The translations under genes and the position numbers were made by a program. Shown piece by piece: positions 36,104-45,706 of a DNA stretch of 64,000 nucleotides. Origin of the DNA: Echinicola jeungdonensis (GTDB lineage: Bacteria; Bacteroidota; Bacteroidia; Cytophagales; Cyclobacteriaceae); NCBI RefSeq assembly GCF_030409905.1, contig NZ_JAUFQT010000001.1, positions 489,001 to 553,000 on the forward strand, read 5' to 3'. Under the pieces are notes generated by a model. That model had not been told where the DNA came from and did not search any database. It saw only the letters and a list, made by a program, of their open reading frames with translations. Position 1 is the stretch's first letter. Each line of letters starts with the position of its first letter.

Positions 36104-36216
36104 GAAGTGAGGTATGAAATATTAGACTCGAGACATGTGATGTTAAAGAATTATCACAATGGAGTGTATACCTTTGACTGGACAATAAGTTAAGCTCTTT
36201 TCTTAAATTTGAAACA

Positions 36217-36534
36217 ATGAGTAATAGAGAAAGGAGAACATTTGACAAGGCCTTTAAAACGATGGCCGTAGAGCTTCATTTGAATGGAAAAACAAGTACT
36301 GAAGTTGGAAGAGAACTTGGGATTGGACCAGACCTGGTCAGGCGTTGGGCCAGGGAATTTAAAGCAAGTGAATCCAGCAGCTTTCCCGGAAACGGGAAAC
36401 AGCATCTAACAGAAGAAGAGAAAGAAATCCTTGCCTTGAAAAAAGCCCTGAAAGAAGCCGAACTGGAGCGTGATATTCTAAAAAAGGCAGTAAGCATCTT
36501 TTCCAAGGGGGACAACAAATATTCCGGTTCATAA
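36217..36534 (+). CDS. IS3-family transposase OrfA
   Basis: This 105-residue protein has an N-terminal helix-turn-helix ([37 protein letters not shown]) and a C-terminal leucine-zipper-like coiled coil ([20 protein letters not shown]). It binds the terminal repeats and regulates transposition. Near its end the codons CTA AAA AAG at 36478-36486 hold the A-AAA-AAG slippery heptamer. A -1 shift there gives the OrfAB fusion transposase. Confidence 0.95.
   Translation: MSNRERRTFDKAFKTMAVELHLNGKTSTEVGRELGIGPDLVRRWAREFKASESSSFPGNGKQHLTEEEKEILALKKALKEAELERDILKKAVSIFSKGDNKYSGS
36480..36486 (+). promoter_or_regulatory. Programmed -1 ribosomal frameshift site of the IS3 element
   Basis: The heptamer A AAA AAG is in register with OrfA and lies where the OrfB frame (-1) is open. 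This is the classical slippery site of many IS3-family members. Confidence 0.85.
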
Positions 36535-37388
36535 GGGCTCACAGGCACGAGTTTGCTGTTGAAAAGATGTGCAGGGTTTTTAAAGTAAGCAGAAGCGGTT
36601 TTTATGGCTGGCTTAACCGAAAACCATCCAAATGTGCTGAGGAGCGAGAAGAAGTATCCAGGGAAATCCATAAAATCTATGCTGAAAGCAAGTGCCGGTA
36701 TGGAAGTCCGAAGATAACCATTGAGCTTAGGGACAGGGGCTTTTCGGTGTCCAGGCCAAGGGTTGCCAGGATAATGAAAGCAAATGGGCTCAGGAGTGTG
36801 ATATCGGGGAAGTTCAGTGTCTGTACCACTGAATCTAACCACAGTTTCAGAATCAGTCCGAACCTGCTTAACAGGAACTTCAGCCCTGATGGCCCTGCAA
36901 AATCATGGGTATCGGACATTACCTACATCTGGACAGAAGAGGGATGGCTTTACCTGACCATGATCATGGACCTGTATGACCGTAAGATAATCGGATGGTC
37001 GATGTCCACCACCATGCATGCCGGGGCAACAGTTATACCGGCATGGCGAATGGCACAGATCAACAGGCCTTTTTTCAGAGACCTGGTTTTCCATTCAGAC
37101 AGGGGCGTACAATATGCCTGCGGTGAATTCAAGAATGAACTCGATTCTGAAAAGGTGAGGCAGAGCATGAGCAGAAAAGGAAACTGCTGGGACAATGCAG
37201 TAGCTGAAAACTTCTTCAAAATCCTGAAATCGGAAACAGGATACCGTAAATACGGATCAGTAATGCAAGCAAAACAGGAAATTTTCGAATTTATTGAAAT
37301 CTGGTACAATAGGAACAGGAGACACTCCTCACTTGGGTACCTATCACCTGATCAGTTCGGAAAAACCAACAAAAAAATTACCGTATAA
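36486..37388 (+). CDS. IS3-family transposase OrfB, expressed as OrfAB by -1 frameshift
   Basis: The integrase domain of the element. The -1 frame is open from the slippery site, reading [19 protein letters not shown] before the first ATG at 36567, and that extension matches the usual OrfB beginning. The helical HTH_21-like part ([20 protein letters not shown]) is followed by the catalytic Asp in WVSDITYIW, Asp in FHSDRGVQY and Glu in DNAVAENFF. Complete and apparently functional. Confidence 0.92.
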   Translation, partial: GSKHLFQGGQQIFRFIRAHRHEFAVEKMCRVFKVSRSGFYGWLNRKPSKCAEEREEVSREIHKIYAESKCRYGSPKITIELRDRGFSVSRPRVARIMKANGLRSVISGKFSVCTTESNHSFRISPNLLNRNFSPDGPAKSWVSDITYIWTEEGWLYLTMIMDLYDRKIIGWSMSTTMHAGATVIPAWRMAQINRPFFRDLVFHSDRGVQYACGEFKNELDSEKVRQSMSRKGNCWDNAVAENFFKILKSETGYRKYGSVMQAKQEIFEFIEIWYNRNRRHSSLGYLSPDQFGKTNKKITV

Positions 37389-37517
37389 AGACTGACCTCG
37401 AAATTGTCAGGGTGATTTTTTTTTCAATATCGCACTGACAATTTGAGGAGCCCGCGGCAGGCGTTATTATATTAACATAGAGCTTAATCATTTGTCCAGT
37501 TTTTTGTTGCAAATCCA

Positions 37518-38120
37518 CAAAATGTTAACTGTTAAAGTTGTTAACAGTAGATCCAACCCTTAACGATTAAACATTTTACTCCGAATTCCAATTATCCAAT
37601 CACAAATCCCGATTATTCAATTAACAAAATAACCAGTTTATCCCCGTTTCCAAAGGCGAGACTGCTTCTCCCTCCTTTTGGGTCGGGATCGCAGTGACGT
37701 ATCCCCTTTTGGCTTTCGGCTTTCTTTCAACCTTCAGTAATAAATCTTTTTGGTTCCAGGTAACCATTATCGGAGGGCAACCCTTAACACTTAATATTTT
37801 ACGCTTAACCATTTTCCTCCAAATCACAATAATCCAATCACGAATTCCGATTATTCAATTAACCAGTTAAACAAATAAACAATTAAGCTTTTCTTCCAAG
37901 GATGAGACTGCCACACCCTCCTTTTGGGTCGTCATCGCCTACCTACGGCAGGCAAGCAGTGACGTTTTCTCTTTCGGCATTTGGCTTTCGCCCTTCCGCA
38001 ATCAATCTTTTCATTTTCCAAATAACTGTTATCCTGCGTCAAACGCTTAACCATTAACATTTAACGATTAATCTCCTAATCCAAATTATCCAATCCCGAA
38101 TTCCCAATTAAACAATACAA
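37518..38120. repeat. Gene-free region with two inverted copies of the CGTCACTGC repeat
   Basis: Two copies of the compound repeat seen at 2.9-5.4 kb lie here on the opposite strand, at about 37545-37830 and 37835-38090. Each has GCxTTTCG words, GCAGTGACGT, GAGACTGC and TTAACxxTTAAC-like words. The 68-codon open frame at 37621-37827 is made of repeat sequence and is not called. Confidence 0.6.
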
Positions 38121-38492
38121 CTAAGGCCCATAGTAATAAGGCTGTTTTTTCTCAAATAGCCTTCTAAAACGGTTACCGGTCAATGCACTTAGTCCTGCCA
38201 TTACAAACCCAATAAAACCTGTAATTATCATCAACACCCCCTCCCCATCAACACCGATGATATCAGCCATCATTTCAGGAAGTGGAGAGCCTGTATTCCA
38301 AGTAATCCAGAAGGACTTGGCCAACCATACTAATCCCACCGCCAGGGCGGCCGAGAAAAATGCATGTAAACCATTCCCTCCAATGAAAGCCCCAACAAAG
38401 GCCAATATCAACATCATCACCCAATAGGGTAAATAAGGGCCTAAAATGAAGGCTACTGCTGCATATAATAACATTAGGAATAAAAAACGCAT
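38121..38492 (-). CDS. Small membrane protein of unknown function
   Basis: No family is recognised. The 123-residue protein has about four hydrophobic segments: residues 2-18, 24-40 and 43-60, then 80-103 after a polar loop with PLPEMMADIIGVDGEG. It ends in a basic tail (RFRRLFEKKQPYYYGP). It starts 3 bp after the penicillin acylase stop and so is probably cotranscribed with it. Its function is unknown. Confidence 0.75.
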   Translation of the reverse strand: MRFLFLMLLYAAVAFILGPYLPYWVMMLILAFVGAFIGGNGLHAFFSAALAVGLVWLAKSFWITWNTGSPLPEMMADIIGVDGEGVLMIITGFIGFVMAGLSALTGNRFRRLFEKKQPYYYGP

Positions 38493-38495
38493 ATC

Positions 38496-40925
38496 TTAGT
38501 CATTTGGCATTAAAACGGAAGAAAACAACCAGTTTCCCTGACCGGGATAAGAATTTATATTAAAATCCAAATAAGCTCCCCTGGCCCATTTTTCAACAAA
38601 ATTACAGTAGTATTTGCTCCCTGGATTTCCGGATTGCCCCCCAGGAAATATACCTTTTCCTGTTATTTCATCACCCATTTCCACTACCATCCTCCAACTG
38701 GCCCCTTTCCTGTGGCTAGTGGCATTAACGATACCTTTCCCTCCCCCCGTAGGAATATTTTGGACCCCAAAAGCAGTAAAATTAGGTGCCAAATGTTGGA
38801 TGCTGGTTTTTTTATAATTAGCCCATGAATAATCATCATCTTCCTCAAATTTTTCATTCAACTCCCTTTCCATGGCCAAAAAACTTTGTTCCACTATTTG
38901 CTTGGCATTTTCCTTGGAATTGGTTTCAGGATTATCAAAAACAGAATCCTCAGGTTGGTCCCTCAGCAATTTGGTAGTTTGATAATTGCTAGGGAATACT
39001 ATGGGCATTCCCTCTCTTTTATATTTGCCCCAAGTCAAACTCATCAATTGCTCCCACCACATGGTAAACAATGTTGGGCCGGTAAACTGGGGTTGGGCAT
39101 GAAGATTCCAGTTTTGAAGGGAGTCAATCAAAGCTTCTGTATTTTCGGAGAAAACCCTGGTGGTATCCTCCAATAAATAATCCAACATTACGGGAAGCGC
39201 TTCTGCAGCATGCAAATAATAATCATCCATTTGGAGGTTTTGCATGTCCTTGATAGTAATATTTTCCATCTCCAACAAGCGGGTATTTATCCGACGATTT
39301 CGATAATGCTCAAAACTATCATCAAAGATGTAATAGGGGTAGGTTTGGGAAGTGGAATGTTGATTGGCAGAACTAACAAAACCCCTTTCCGGGTTTAAAG
39401 TTGATGGGTTTTGGTCTGCAGGTATATATCCCTTCCACTCAAAAGCAGGGTTATTCCCATCCATTAGGTATTTCCCCTGTTCTGGCCATTTCAGGGGGAA
39501 CTTCCCCTGTACCTTCATGGCGATATCCCCATTGTTACTTGCAAAGGCAAAATTTTGAGCGGGGGAAGTAAAATGGTCTAAAGCCTGGAGATAATCTTGA
39601 TGATTTCTTGCCCTATTAAGTTCCAAAAATGTTAATTGTTCATTGGATCCTTCATGGGCAGTCCACTTAAGGGAAAAATTGATTTTTTGACCGTTTCCTC
39701 TAAATGTTTCATCATAAACTACTGGACCATAATGGGTGTAAACAACAGAATCCATATAGGTCGTATCATCTTTAACCTGAATTTTTTCTACCCTGAGGGT
39801 ACTTTGGATCCATTGGTCATTGTAGAGGTATTCTCGTTTTTTGTCAGACTTAAAACGGATGGCGTACCAGTCCCTAACATCCCGGGTGGCATTGGTCATG
39901 CCCCAGGCAATATTTTCATTAAAACCAATGATCACCCCCAAAGCACCAGGCAAAGTCACTCCTTTTACAGAATATTCCGGAGTGCTTAACTGCATGGCAT
40001 ACCAAAGACTTGGCAAATTCAGATTCAAATGGGGATCGTTGGCCAAAATGGGGTTTCCGCTTTGGGTTTTACTTCCATCCACTGCCCAGTTGTTAGAACC
40101 AACCCCTGGCTCCGGGGTAGGGATTGGTTGAATCAAAAGGCTGGAATCCGGATAATTTAAATCTTCCGGTTTATTTATTTCATAGGGAGTAAAGTCCCAT
40201 TCTTTATCTGATTCAATCACCGGATCCATTTCATTGGGAAAATCAGGAAAAAGTTTTTGCATTGTCTCCTCCCCCAACAGGGCATGGAGATTTGTATATT
40301 CAATATCCTTGTCCCCAACCAGCATATCTGCCATATATTTCAGCAATAAAATGGTCTTATAGGCATTCCAGTGTTCTGGCCGATAATCTAGTATTTTGTA
40401 TTCCACAGGAAGATCTGCTGTCCCCAGCTCATCAATAAATTGATTAACTCCTGAAGTATAGGCTTCTATCAATACCAGTGTTTCGGGATGATGTTTTTTT
40501 AAAAACTGAAGGCCCACCTCAGCACTGAAGCCCAGGCCTTTTCTCCTTTGCATCCGGTCGTAATCCAAGGCCCTTTTTCCAACCAGTTCTGCTACCCTTC
40601 CAGCAGCAGCCATGGTCTGAAATTCCATTTGCCAAAGCCTGTGTTGGGCGGTCACATAACCTTGAGCCATCATCAAGTCTTTTTCATTGGAGGCAAAAAG
40701 GTGGGGAATCAGGTTTTCGTCATAGGCTACCCGGACCGAATCGTTCAACCCCTCAAGGTCTATGGAATTGTCATATTTATCATCCTCACTATAAGCATTT
40801 TGCCAAAAGCCATGATTGGGATCAAAAAGAATTCCCAAGGGTGGTATTTGCCCTAAATTGACAGATAATCCTATGGCAAATGTCAAAGTTAAAATTAAGG
40901 CAATCAAAAAACCTAAATATTTCAT
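38496..40925 (-). CDS. Penicillin acylase family (Ntn-hydrolase) protein
   Basis: This 809-residue precursor is of the peptidase S45 family, which is exported and self-cleaves into alpha and beta chains. An N-terminal hydrophobic segment (about residues 3-22) is a signal or anchor. The expected cleavage point is Gly276-Ser277 in GVGSNNWAV, where Ser277 would become the N-terminal nucleophile; the downstream segment ILANDPHLNLNLPSLWY fits the beta chain. Natural substrates of such enzymes include acyl-homoserine lactones and other amides; the one here is unknown. A small membrane protein follows in the same operon. Confidence 0.92.
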   Translation of the reverse strand: MKYLGFLIALILTLTFAIGLSVNLGQIPPLGILFDPNHGFWQNAYSEDDKYDNSIDLEGLNDSVRVAYDENLIPHLFASNEKDLMMAQGYVTAQHRLWQMEFQTMAAAGRVAELVGKRALDYDRMQRRKGLGFSAEVGLQFLKKHHPETLVLIEAYTSGVNQFIDELGTADLPVEYKILDYRPEHWNAYKTILLLKYMADMLVGDKDIEYTNLHALLGEETMQKLFPDFPNEMDPVIESDKEWDFTPYEINKPEDLNYPDSSLLIQPIPTPEPGVGSNNWAVDGSKTQSGNPILANDPHLNLNLPSLWYAMQLSTPEYSVKGVTLPGALGVIIGFNENIAWGMTNATRDVRDWYAIRFKSDKKREYLYNDQWIQSTLRVEKIQVKDDTTYMDSVVYTHYGPVVYDETFRGNGQKINFSLKWTAHEGSNEQLTFLELNRARNHQDYLQALDHFTSPAQNFAFASNNGDIAMKVQGKFPLKWPEQGKYLMDGNNPAFEWKGYIPADQNPSTLNPERGFVSSANQHSTSQTYPYYIFDDSFEHYRNRRINTRLLEMENITIKDMQNLQMDDYYLHAAEALPVMLDYLLEDTTRVFSENTEALIDSLQNWNLHAQPQFTGPTLFTMWWEQLMSLTWGKYKREGMPIVFPSNYQTTKLLRDQPEDSVFDNPETNSKENAKQIVEQSFLAMERELNEKFEEDDDYSWANYKKTSIQHLAPNFTAFGVQNIPTGGGKGIVNATSHRKGASWRMVVEMGDEITGKGIFPGGQSGNPGSKYYCNFVEKWARGAYLDFNINSYPGQGNWLFSSVLMPND

Positions 40926-41088
40926 AAAGGGGCCTAGCTTAAAGTATATGTGCTGTTTAAAGTCTAATCATTGAATTTAAATAAATTTCCAAGGAATCTG
41001 TATAGGGCATTCTCAAAAAGTACCTAAAATCCCCCTTTTTGCCCAACCCTCCTTCATTTTTTTGTCAATTGAATAGGTTCTCTAAACA

Positions 41089-41120
41089 GAAACCCTCCTG
41101 ATTTATTCAAGAGGGTTTCT
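41089..41120 (-). terminator. Probable terminator after the DUF2911 gene
   Basis: AGAAACCCTC at 41089-41098 pairs perfectly with 41111-41120 across a 12-base loop. It lies about 65 bp beyond the stop of the DUF2911 gene. The U-tract is weak, so the call is moderate. Confidence 0.5.
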
Positions 41121-41184
41121 AATGATATTCAAATAAATTTATCTCCAGAAATCTGAAAAAAGGTTCGAGTTCGCCTTAATAATT

Positions 41185-41757
41185 TTATTCAACAGTAATC
41201 GGAAAAACCAATTTCTCCCATTTAATTACAATTCCGGGTGGTTTAACCTCAAATGAAAGTTGTTCTTGGCTTTCCTCCACCCATTGAGGACTAACTTCCA
41301 CCCTTAACACATCATTATCCTCATCATATTGATAATGACCATGCTTTAAATTCCACTCGGAGTTAAAAATCAGGGTCCAATCTTCATCTTCTTTTGGAAT
41401 GGTAAATAAGGAATATTTTCCTGCCGGAAGTCTTTCCCCCTCCACTATCAAATCCTCAGAAAAACTTAAATAAGTTGCTTCATTAGCACCAGTTCTCCAA
41501 ACTTCTTCATAAGGGACCAAATCTCCCCAAATCACTCTACCTTTAACAGAGGGAGCCCCGTATTGAATGGAAATTTTCTTTCCTCCTACTGTACCTTCGG
41601 TAGTAAGTAGCGGACTGGCTCTCTCCTCATTCTCTCCCTCCATAGCCCCCATCATTTCCTCTTCATTCACCCCTTCATCCTGTTTTTTCTTCCCACAGCT
41701 TTCCAAAAGGATTCCGCAAAAAAACAATGCTATTAGCAAAGCGTATGACTTTCTCAT
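41185..41757 (-). CDS. DUF2911 domain lipoprotein
   Basis: This 190-residue exported lipoprotein has a signal ending at the lipobox LLESC (about residue 20) and a charged linker. A DUF2911 domain follows: KKISIQYGAPSVKGRVIWG, VPYEEVWRTGANEATYLSF, AGKYSLFTIPKEDEDWTLIFN. The domain is common in Bacteroidota and its function is not established. It stands alone with a probable terminator downstream. Confidence 0.92.
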   Translation of the reverse strand: MRKSYALLIALFFCGILLESCGKKKQDEGVNEEEMMGAMEGENEERASPLLTTEGTVGGKKISIQYGAPSVKGRVIWGDLVPYEEVWRTGANEATYLSFSEDLIVEGERLPAGKYSLFTIPKEDEDWTLIFNSEWNLKHGHYQYDEDNDVLRVEVSPQWVEESQEQLSFEVKPPGIVIKWEKLVFPITVE

Positions 41758-42374
41758 AAGTAATGATTTCGTTGATTTGGAACGAATTTAAACATTTTTT
41801 TCCTTCTAAATCGCCCCAGATGACAAGAATTTATCCCTCTCTGTCCCGTTACCCAGGTTACAATTTCTATTTTGACAAATCCTATACCATAACCATTACC
41901 ATTACCATTTATTGCTTTTATTTTGGTTTTGAACCTGTAAACAGTTGGATATAAAAAGTAATTGGATTGAATGCCTAATTAATTCACCTCCCAAAAGAAG
42001 GTGCTTTAAGTGGAATGTTAAAGTCATAAACCAAAGTAAGGGAAAATCTTCCTTTTGTAATTTACATTTAAATATAATCATTGGTTTTCTGCATTTCTCC
42101 AAAAGGGAAAGAGGGGACATAAAAACAAATTAGTACTTACCTTTCTTCTTTGATCATAATGTTCGTGTAATTAATACCCTCTCAATTTTTGATTTTACAG
42201 AAATATTTTCAGGATTTATTTTTTGAAATTTAAATAAAAAGCAACCGTTGGTTTATTTTGGAGTTTAATTAAGAAAGCTGTTTCCAAAAATGATACATTT
42301 GCAAAGGAATGTGTAAAACTACAGCAGATTAGGGCCAATAGCTGCCCTTATTATCCATTCGCTATTGAATTGCT
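41758..42374. other. Gene-free region between divergent genes
   Basis: A short microsatellite of ACCATT-like 6-bp units is at 41886-41910. A TACATTTG promoter element is at 42294-42301. No other structure was found. Confidence 0.6.
42294..42301 (+). promoter_or_regulatory. Bacteroidota-type -7 promoter element (TACATTTG)
   Basis: It matches TAnnTTTG exactly and lies about 75 bp before the ATG of the EEP-family gene. No convincing TTTG was found 19-21 bp upstream, so only the -7 part is supported. Confidence 0.5.
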
Positions 42375-43445
42375 ATGCGTTATATAATTACCCTTGTTTT
42401 TTTATTATCCGCCCTCCTTTTTTTCAGTGTAAATATTTCGCCAGAGGCATTGCCTTATGCTGGTTTGATTTCTCTATTGATTCCTTTTTTTCTGATCACC
42501 AATTTTATTTTATTTTTTTTCCTTCTTTTACGAAAAAGTAAATCGGCATTGCTTCCCCTGGTAGCCATTATCCTCGGATGGAAGTTTATTGGAATTACCT
42601 TCCAACTTAATTCAAAAAGTGAAAACACCGATGGAATTTCTTTGCTCAGCTATAATGTCCACATGTTCAATTACGAAAAGTTTAAGGCAAACGACCCCAA
42701 CATTTCTCCTAATATTTATAATTGGATCAGGGAGCAAAATGTGGATATCATGGGTTTTCAGGAATTTTTCCAAGATCACACTACCCCTTCCAGAAATGCA
42801 ATCAAATTGATCAGCAATGAGGGCAAATACCATTATTCCACGCAAATAGTAGAAGGGAAACCTGATAAAATATTCTTTGGGCTGGCCATTTTCAGCAAAC
42901 ATCCCATTATCAATGAAGGCAAAATATTTGACAATCAAAGAAGCAATGGGGCCATGTTTGTTGACCTAAAAGTCAATCAGGACACTATTCGTGTGTACAA
43001 TGCTCATCTGGAATCCATGAGCATTCCTGCCGAAAAACTTGATAATATGGATGGCATCAAGGAAAAATACAGGGAAACTCTTCATAAACTAAATAAGGGT
43101 GCTGTCAGCCGTGCCACCCAGGTCCAGGTATTGGCAGACCATATTCAAAACTGCCCCTACCCGGTTATCCTGATGGGAGATTTCAACGATGTACCCTATA
43201 GTTTCACCTATTTTACACTGAAATCAGTATTAAAAAATGCTTTTGAAGAAGTAGGCCGGGGATTTGGTTTCACTTATAACAGGGTGCTTTTCTTTTTAAG
43301 AATTGATAATATTTTTTATGGAAAGGGTCTGACCCCAGTTCAATTTAACACCCTGAGAGAAGTTGATTATTCAGACCATTACCCCATTTCCTCCATCTTT
43401 CAGCTTCGTAAACCAAACAACCAACCTCAATCCTTAGCAGAATAG
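42375..43445 (+). CDS. Membrane-anchored endonuclease/exonuclease/phosphatase family protein
   Basis: This 356-residue protein has two N-terminal membrane helices (about residues 3-20 and 30-53), perhaps a third near 60-75, and then an EEP domain from about residue 88. Family motifs are LLSYNVHMFNY (Asn), MGFQEFF (Glu), YNAHLES and LMGDFNDVPYSFTY (Asp-x-Asn), with SDHYPISSIFQL (Asp-His) at the end. All metal and catalytic positions are present, so it should be a Mg-dependent phosphodiesterase or phosphatase at the membrane. Substrate unknown. Confidence 0.9.
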   Translation: MRYIITLVFLLSALLFFSVNISPEALPYAGLISLLIPFFLITNFILFFFLLLRKSKSALLPLVAIILGWKFIGITFQLNSKSENTDGISLLSYNVHMFNYEKFKANDPNISPNIYNWIREQNVDIMGFQEFFQDHTTPSRNAIKLISNEGKYHYSTQIVEGKPDKIFFGLAIFSKHPIINEGKIFDNQRSNGAMFVDLKVNQDTIRVYNAHLESMSIPAEKLDNMDGIKEKYRETLHKLNKGAVSRATQVQVLADHIQNCPYPVILMGDFNDVPYSFTYFTLKSVLKNAFEEVGRGFGFTYNRVLFFLRIDNIFYGKGLTPVQFNTLREVDYSDHYPISSIFQLRKPNNQPQSLAE

Positions 43446-43500
43446 ACCCTTATTTTTTCAATAACAGTGTAGATTGAACCTCAATATCTTTTACCATCAG

Positions 43501-43533
43501 TTTGGGGGCTAATTGATTTTCACCTTACTTTTG
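43501..43533 (+). promoter_or_regulatory. Complete Bacteroidota-type promoter of the M1 peptidase gene
   Basis: TTTG at 43501-43504 and TACTTTTG at 43526-43533 are separated by 21 bp, the known spacing for the -33 and -7 elements. Transcription would begin near 43540, so translation must start at the ATG at 43552 and not at the TTG at 43513. Confidence 0.7.
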
Positions 43534-43551
43534 GCAAAAAAATTAAATGAT

Positions 43552-45411
43552 ATGAGGATATTTTTGACTGCAGCTTTGATGTGCATTTTTGGGATGAACA
43601 TTCCCCAGGCTTCAGCCCAAGTTTGCAGATGGCAACAAGCTGTAAAATATGTAATGGAAGTGGACATGGATGTCAAGAAAAATCAATATGAGGGGCATCA
43701 AACCCTCCATTACACTAACAATTCCCCTGATACCCTTAGCAGGGTATTTTATCACCTTTATTATAATGCATTTCAACCCAATAGCATGATGGACACCCGC
43801 TCAAGGTCCATTATGGATCCTGACAGCAGGGTAAAAGATAGAATTGCCCATTTGAATGCCAATGAAATTGGATACCTGAAAGTTAATTCCCTGAAAATGG
43901 ATGGCAATAAAGTTGATTTTGAGCATGTGGGCACCATCCTGGAAGTAAGGCTGGAAAACCCCATTCTCCCCAAAAGCACCGTGGTATTTGAAATGGATTT
44001 TGAAGGACAAGTCCCCCTTCAAATTAGAAGAGCAGGTAGGGATAGCAAGGAAGGGATTGATTATTCCATGTCTCAATGGTATCCCAAAATGGCCAATTAT
44101 GATCAGCAAGGTTGGCATGCCAATCCTTATGTAGGCAGGGAATTTTATGGTATATGGGGGGATTTTGATGTTAAAATCACTATTGATAAATCCTATATCC
44201 TTGGAGGTACGGGATACCTTCAAAATCCTGAAGAAGTGGGCTACGGTTATGAGAAAGAAGGGCAAGAAGTAGATAGGCCATGGGGTAAAAACCTTACCTG
44301 GCATTTTTATGCTCCCAAAGTTCATGATTTTATGTGGGCGGCCGACCCCAATTATACCCATGACAAAATTCAAATGGACAATGGCGTGACCATTCATCAC
44401 CTATATCTCAAAAATGAAAATACTGCCCAAAACTGGGAAGCACTTAAATCCTTTACTCCTGAGGCATTGAAGTATATGAATAAACACTTTGGGGAGTACC
44501 CCTATGAACAGTTTTCAGTCATTCAAGGAGGGGACGGAGGAATGGAGTACCCCATGGCCACTTTGATAACAGGAGAAAGAAAACTAAGCAGTTTGGTGGG
44601 GGTAATGGTTCATGAGCTTGCTCATAATTGGTACCAAGGCGTACTGGCCACTAATGAATCTTTGTACCCTTGGATGGATGAAGGTTTTACCACCTTCGCA
44701 ACTAATAAAACCATGAACGCCATTTTTTCCAGTACTCCCCAAGACTTCCCCCAAAAATCTGCTTATTCGGGATATTACCATTTGGTAAAATCCGGAAGAG
44801 AAGAACCCATGAATACCCATTCAGACCATTTCCATACCAATATGGCTTATGGTTTGGCGGCCTATTCCAAAGGAGCGGTTTTTCTACAGCAGTTGGAATA
44901 CATCATTGGAAAAGAAAACCTGGAGCAAGGAATGATCCGGTATTTTAACACTTGGAAATTCAAACACCCCAATGCCAACGATTTTATACGGGTGATGGAA
45001 AAACAAAGTGGGCTTGAGCTGGATTGGTATAAAGAATACTGGGTCAACAGCACCAAAACGATTGATTATGCTGTCAAATCTGTAGAAAAACAGGATGGTT
45101 TCACCAATATCACCCTGGAAAGGGCAGGACTGATGCCCATGCCTATTGACCTGGTAATTACTTATAAGGATGGTTCCCGGGAAATGGTGTATTTGCCTTT
45201 GGTCATCCAAAGAGGGAATAAACCCGAGGAAAATAATTTACCTAAAAGAATTAAAACCCAAAAATGGCCCTGGACTAATATTCAAACCACCATTAGGCTG
45301 GATAAAGACATGGAAGACATTTCAATTGTTGAAATCGACCCCTCCCAAAGGTTGGCAGATATCAAAAGGGAAAATAATAAGGTGAATCTGGAAGCAGAAG
45401 AGACAGAATAA
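43552..45411 (+). CDS. M1 family zinc aminopeptidase, secreted
   Basis: This 619-residue exported metallopeptidase of the aminopeptidase N family has a signal peptide at about residues 1-23 (cleavage after ASAQ). The beta-saddle N-domain is followed by the GGMEYPMAT exopeptidase motif (near 330) and the zinc site HELAHNWYQG with the third ligand Glu in WMDEGFTTFATN. It lacks the long C-terminal superhelical domain of E. coli PepN, as do many Bacteroidota members. It would trim peptides in the periplasm. A good promoter lies 20-50 bp upstream. Confidence 0.95.
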   Translation: MRIFLTAALMCIFGMNIPQASAQVCRWQQAVKYVMEVDMDVKKNQYEGHQTLHYTNNSPDTLSRVFYHLYYNAFQPNSMMDTRSRSIMDPDSRVKDRIAHLNANEIGYLKVNSLKMDGNKVDFEHVGTILEVRLENPILPKSTVVFEMDFEGQVPLQIRRAGRDSKEGIDYSMSQWYPKMANYDQQGWHANPYVGREFYGIWGDFDVKITIDKSYILGGTGYLQNPEEVGYGYEKEGQEVDRPWGKNLTWHFYAPKVHDFMWAADPNYTHDKIQMDNGVTIHHLYLKNENTAQNWEALKSFTPEALKYMNKHFGEYPYEQFSVIQGGDGGMEYPMATLITGERKLSSLVGVMVHELAHNWYQGVLATNESLYPWMDEGFTTFATNKTMNAIFSSTPQDFPQKSAYSGYYHLVKSGREEPMNTHSDHFHTNMAYGLAAYSKGAVFLQQLEYIIGKENLEQGMIRYFNTWKFKHPNANDFIRVMEKQSGLELDWYKEYWVNSTKTIDYAVKSVEKQDGFTNITLERAGLMPMPIDLVITYKDGSREMVYLPLVIQRGNKPEENNLPKRIKTQKWPWTNIQTTIRLDKDMEDISIVEIDPSQRLADIKRENNKVNLEAEETE

Positions 45412-45444
45412 TTTTTACCGGATTTTTGAAAATGCCGAATTTTA

Positions 45445-45484
45445 AAAAAAGGCATGGGGGTTAATTAACCTTGATGCCTTTTTT
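45445..45484 (+). terminator. Rho-independent terminator after the M1 peptidase gene
   Basis: AAAAAAGGCAT at 45445-45455 pairs with ATGCCTTTTTT at 45474-45484. The loop itself contains the palindrome GGTTAATTAACC. The T-run completes a typical terminator. Confidence 0.85.
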
Positions 45485-45706
45485 CTTTCTGATTGGAAAA
45501 ATATCCAGGTTCTTTTTACTGTTTTTATGGTTATTATTTAAAATGATGGATTTCCTGATTCATCTTTTATTTATAATTAAATCGCTGAATTAATATTGGC
45601 TCAAAGAGTCCCATTTTCCAACTACCCTAAAATCCAATCGAATCCATGTAGCCCTTTCTAGAAGATTTTCGTCTTAAGTATAGATGATTAACAAAAAATT
45701 ATTCCT

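Larger units (their letters stand above)
36160..37517 (+). mobile_element. Intact IS3-family insertion sequence, 1358 bp
   Basis: Both ends carry 5'-TGGA...TCCA-3' and related terminal inverted repeats. The inner part, ACTGGACAA at 36177-36185 with TTAAGCTCT at 36190-36198, matches the right end at 37479-37500 at 18 of 22 positions. CAA on each side (36157-36159 and 37518-37520) is a probable 3-bp target duplication. OrfA and OrfB are in the usual overlapping -1 arrangement with an A6G slippery site. It seems complete and recently active, as the right 648 bp are duplicated exactly at 2262-2909. Confidence 0.92.

Noticed and set aside
37621..37827. 68-codon open frame between the IS3 element and the small membrane protein gene
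   Set aside because: It is composed of the dispersed CGTCACTGC and GTTAAG repeats.
22000..38100. Possible CRISPR array from recurring GTTAAG and CACAGAG words
   Set aside because: Copies are irregular in spacing, in both orientations and often adjacent without unique spacers; no cas genes were seen.
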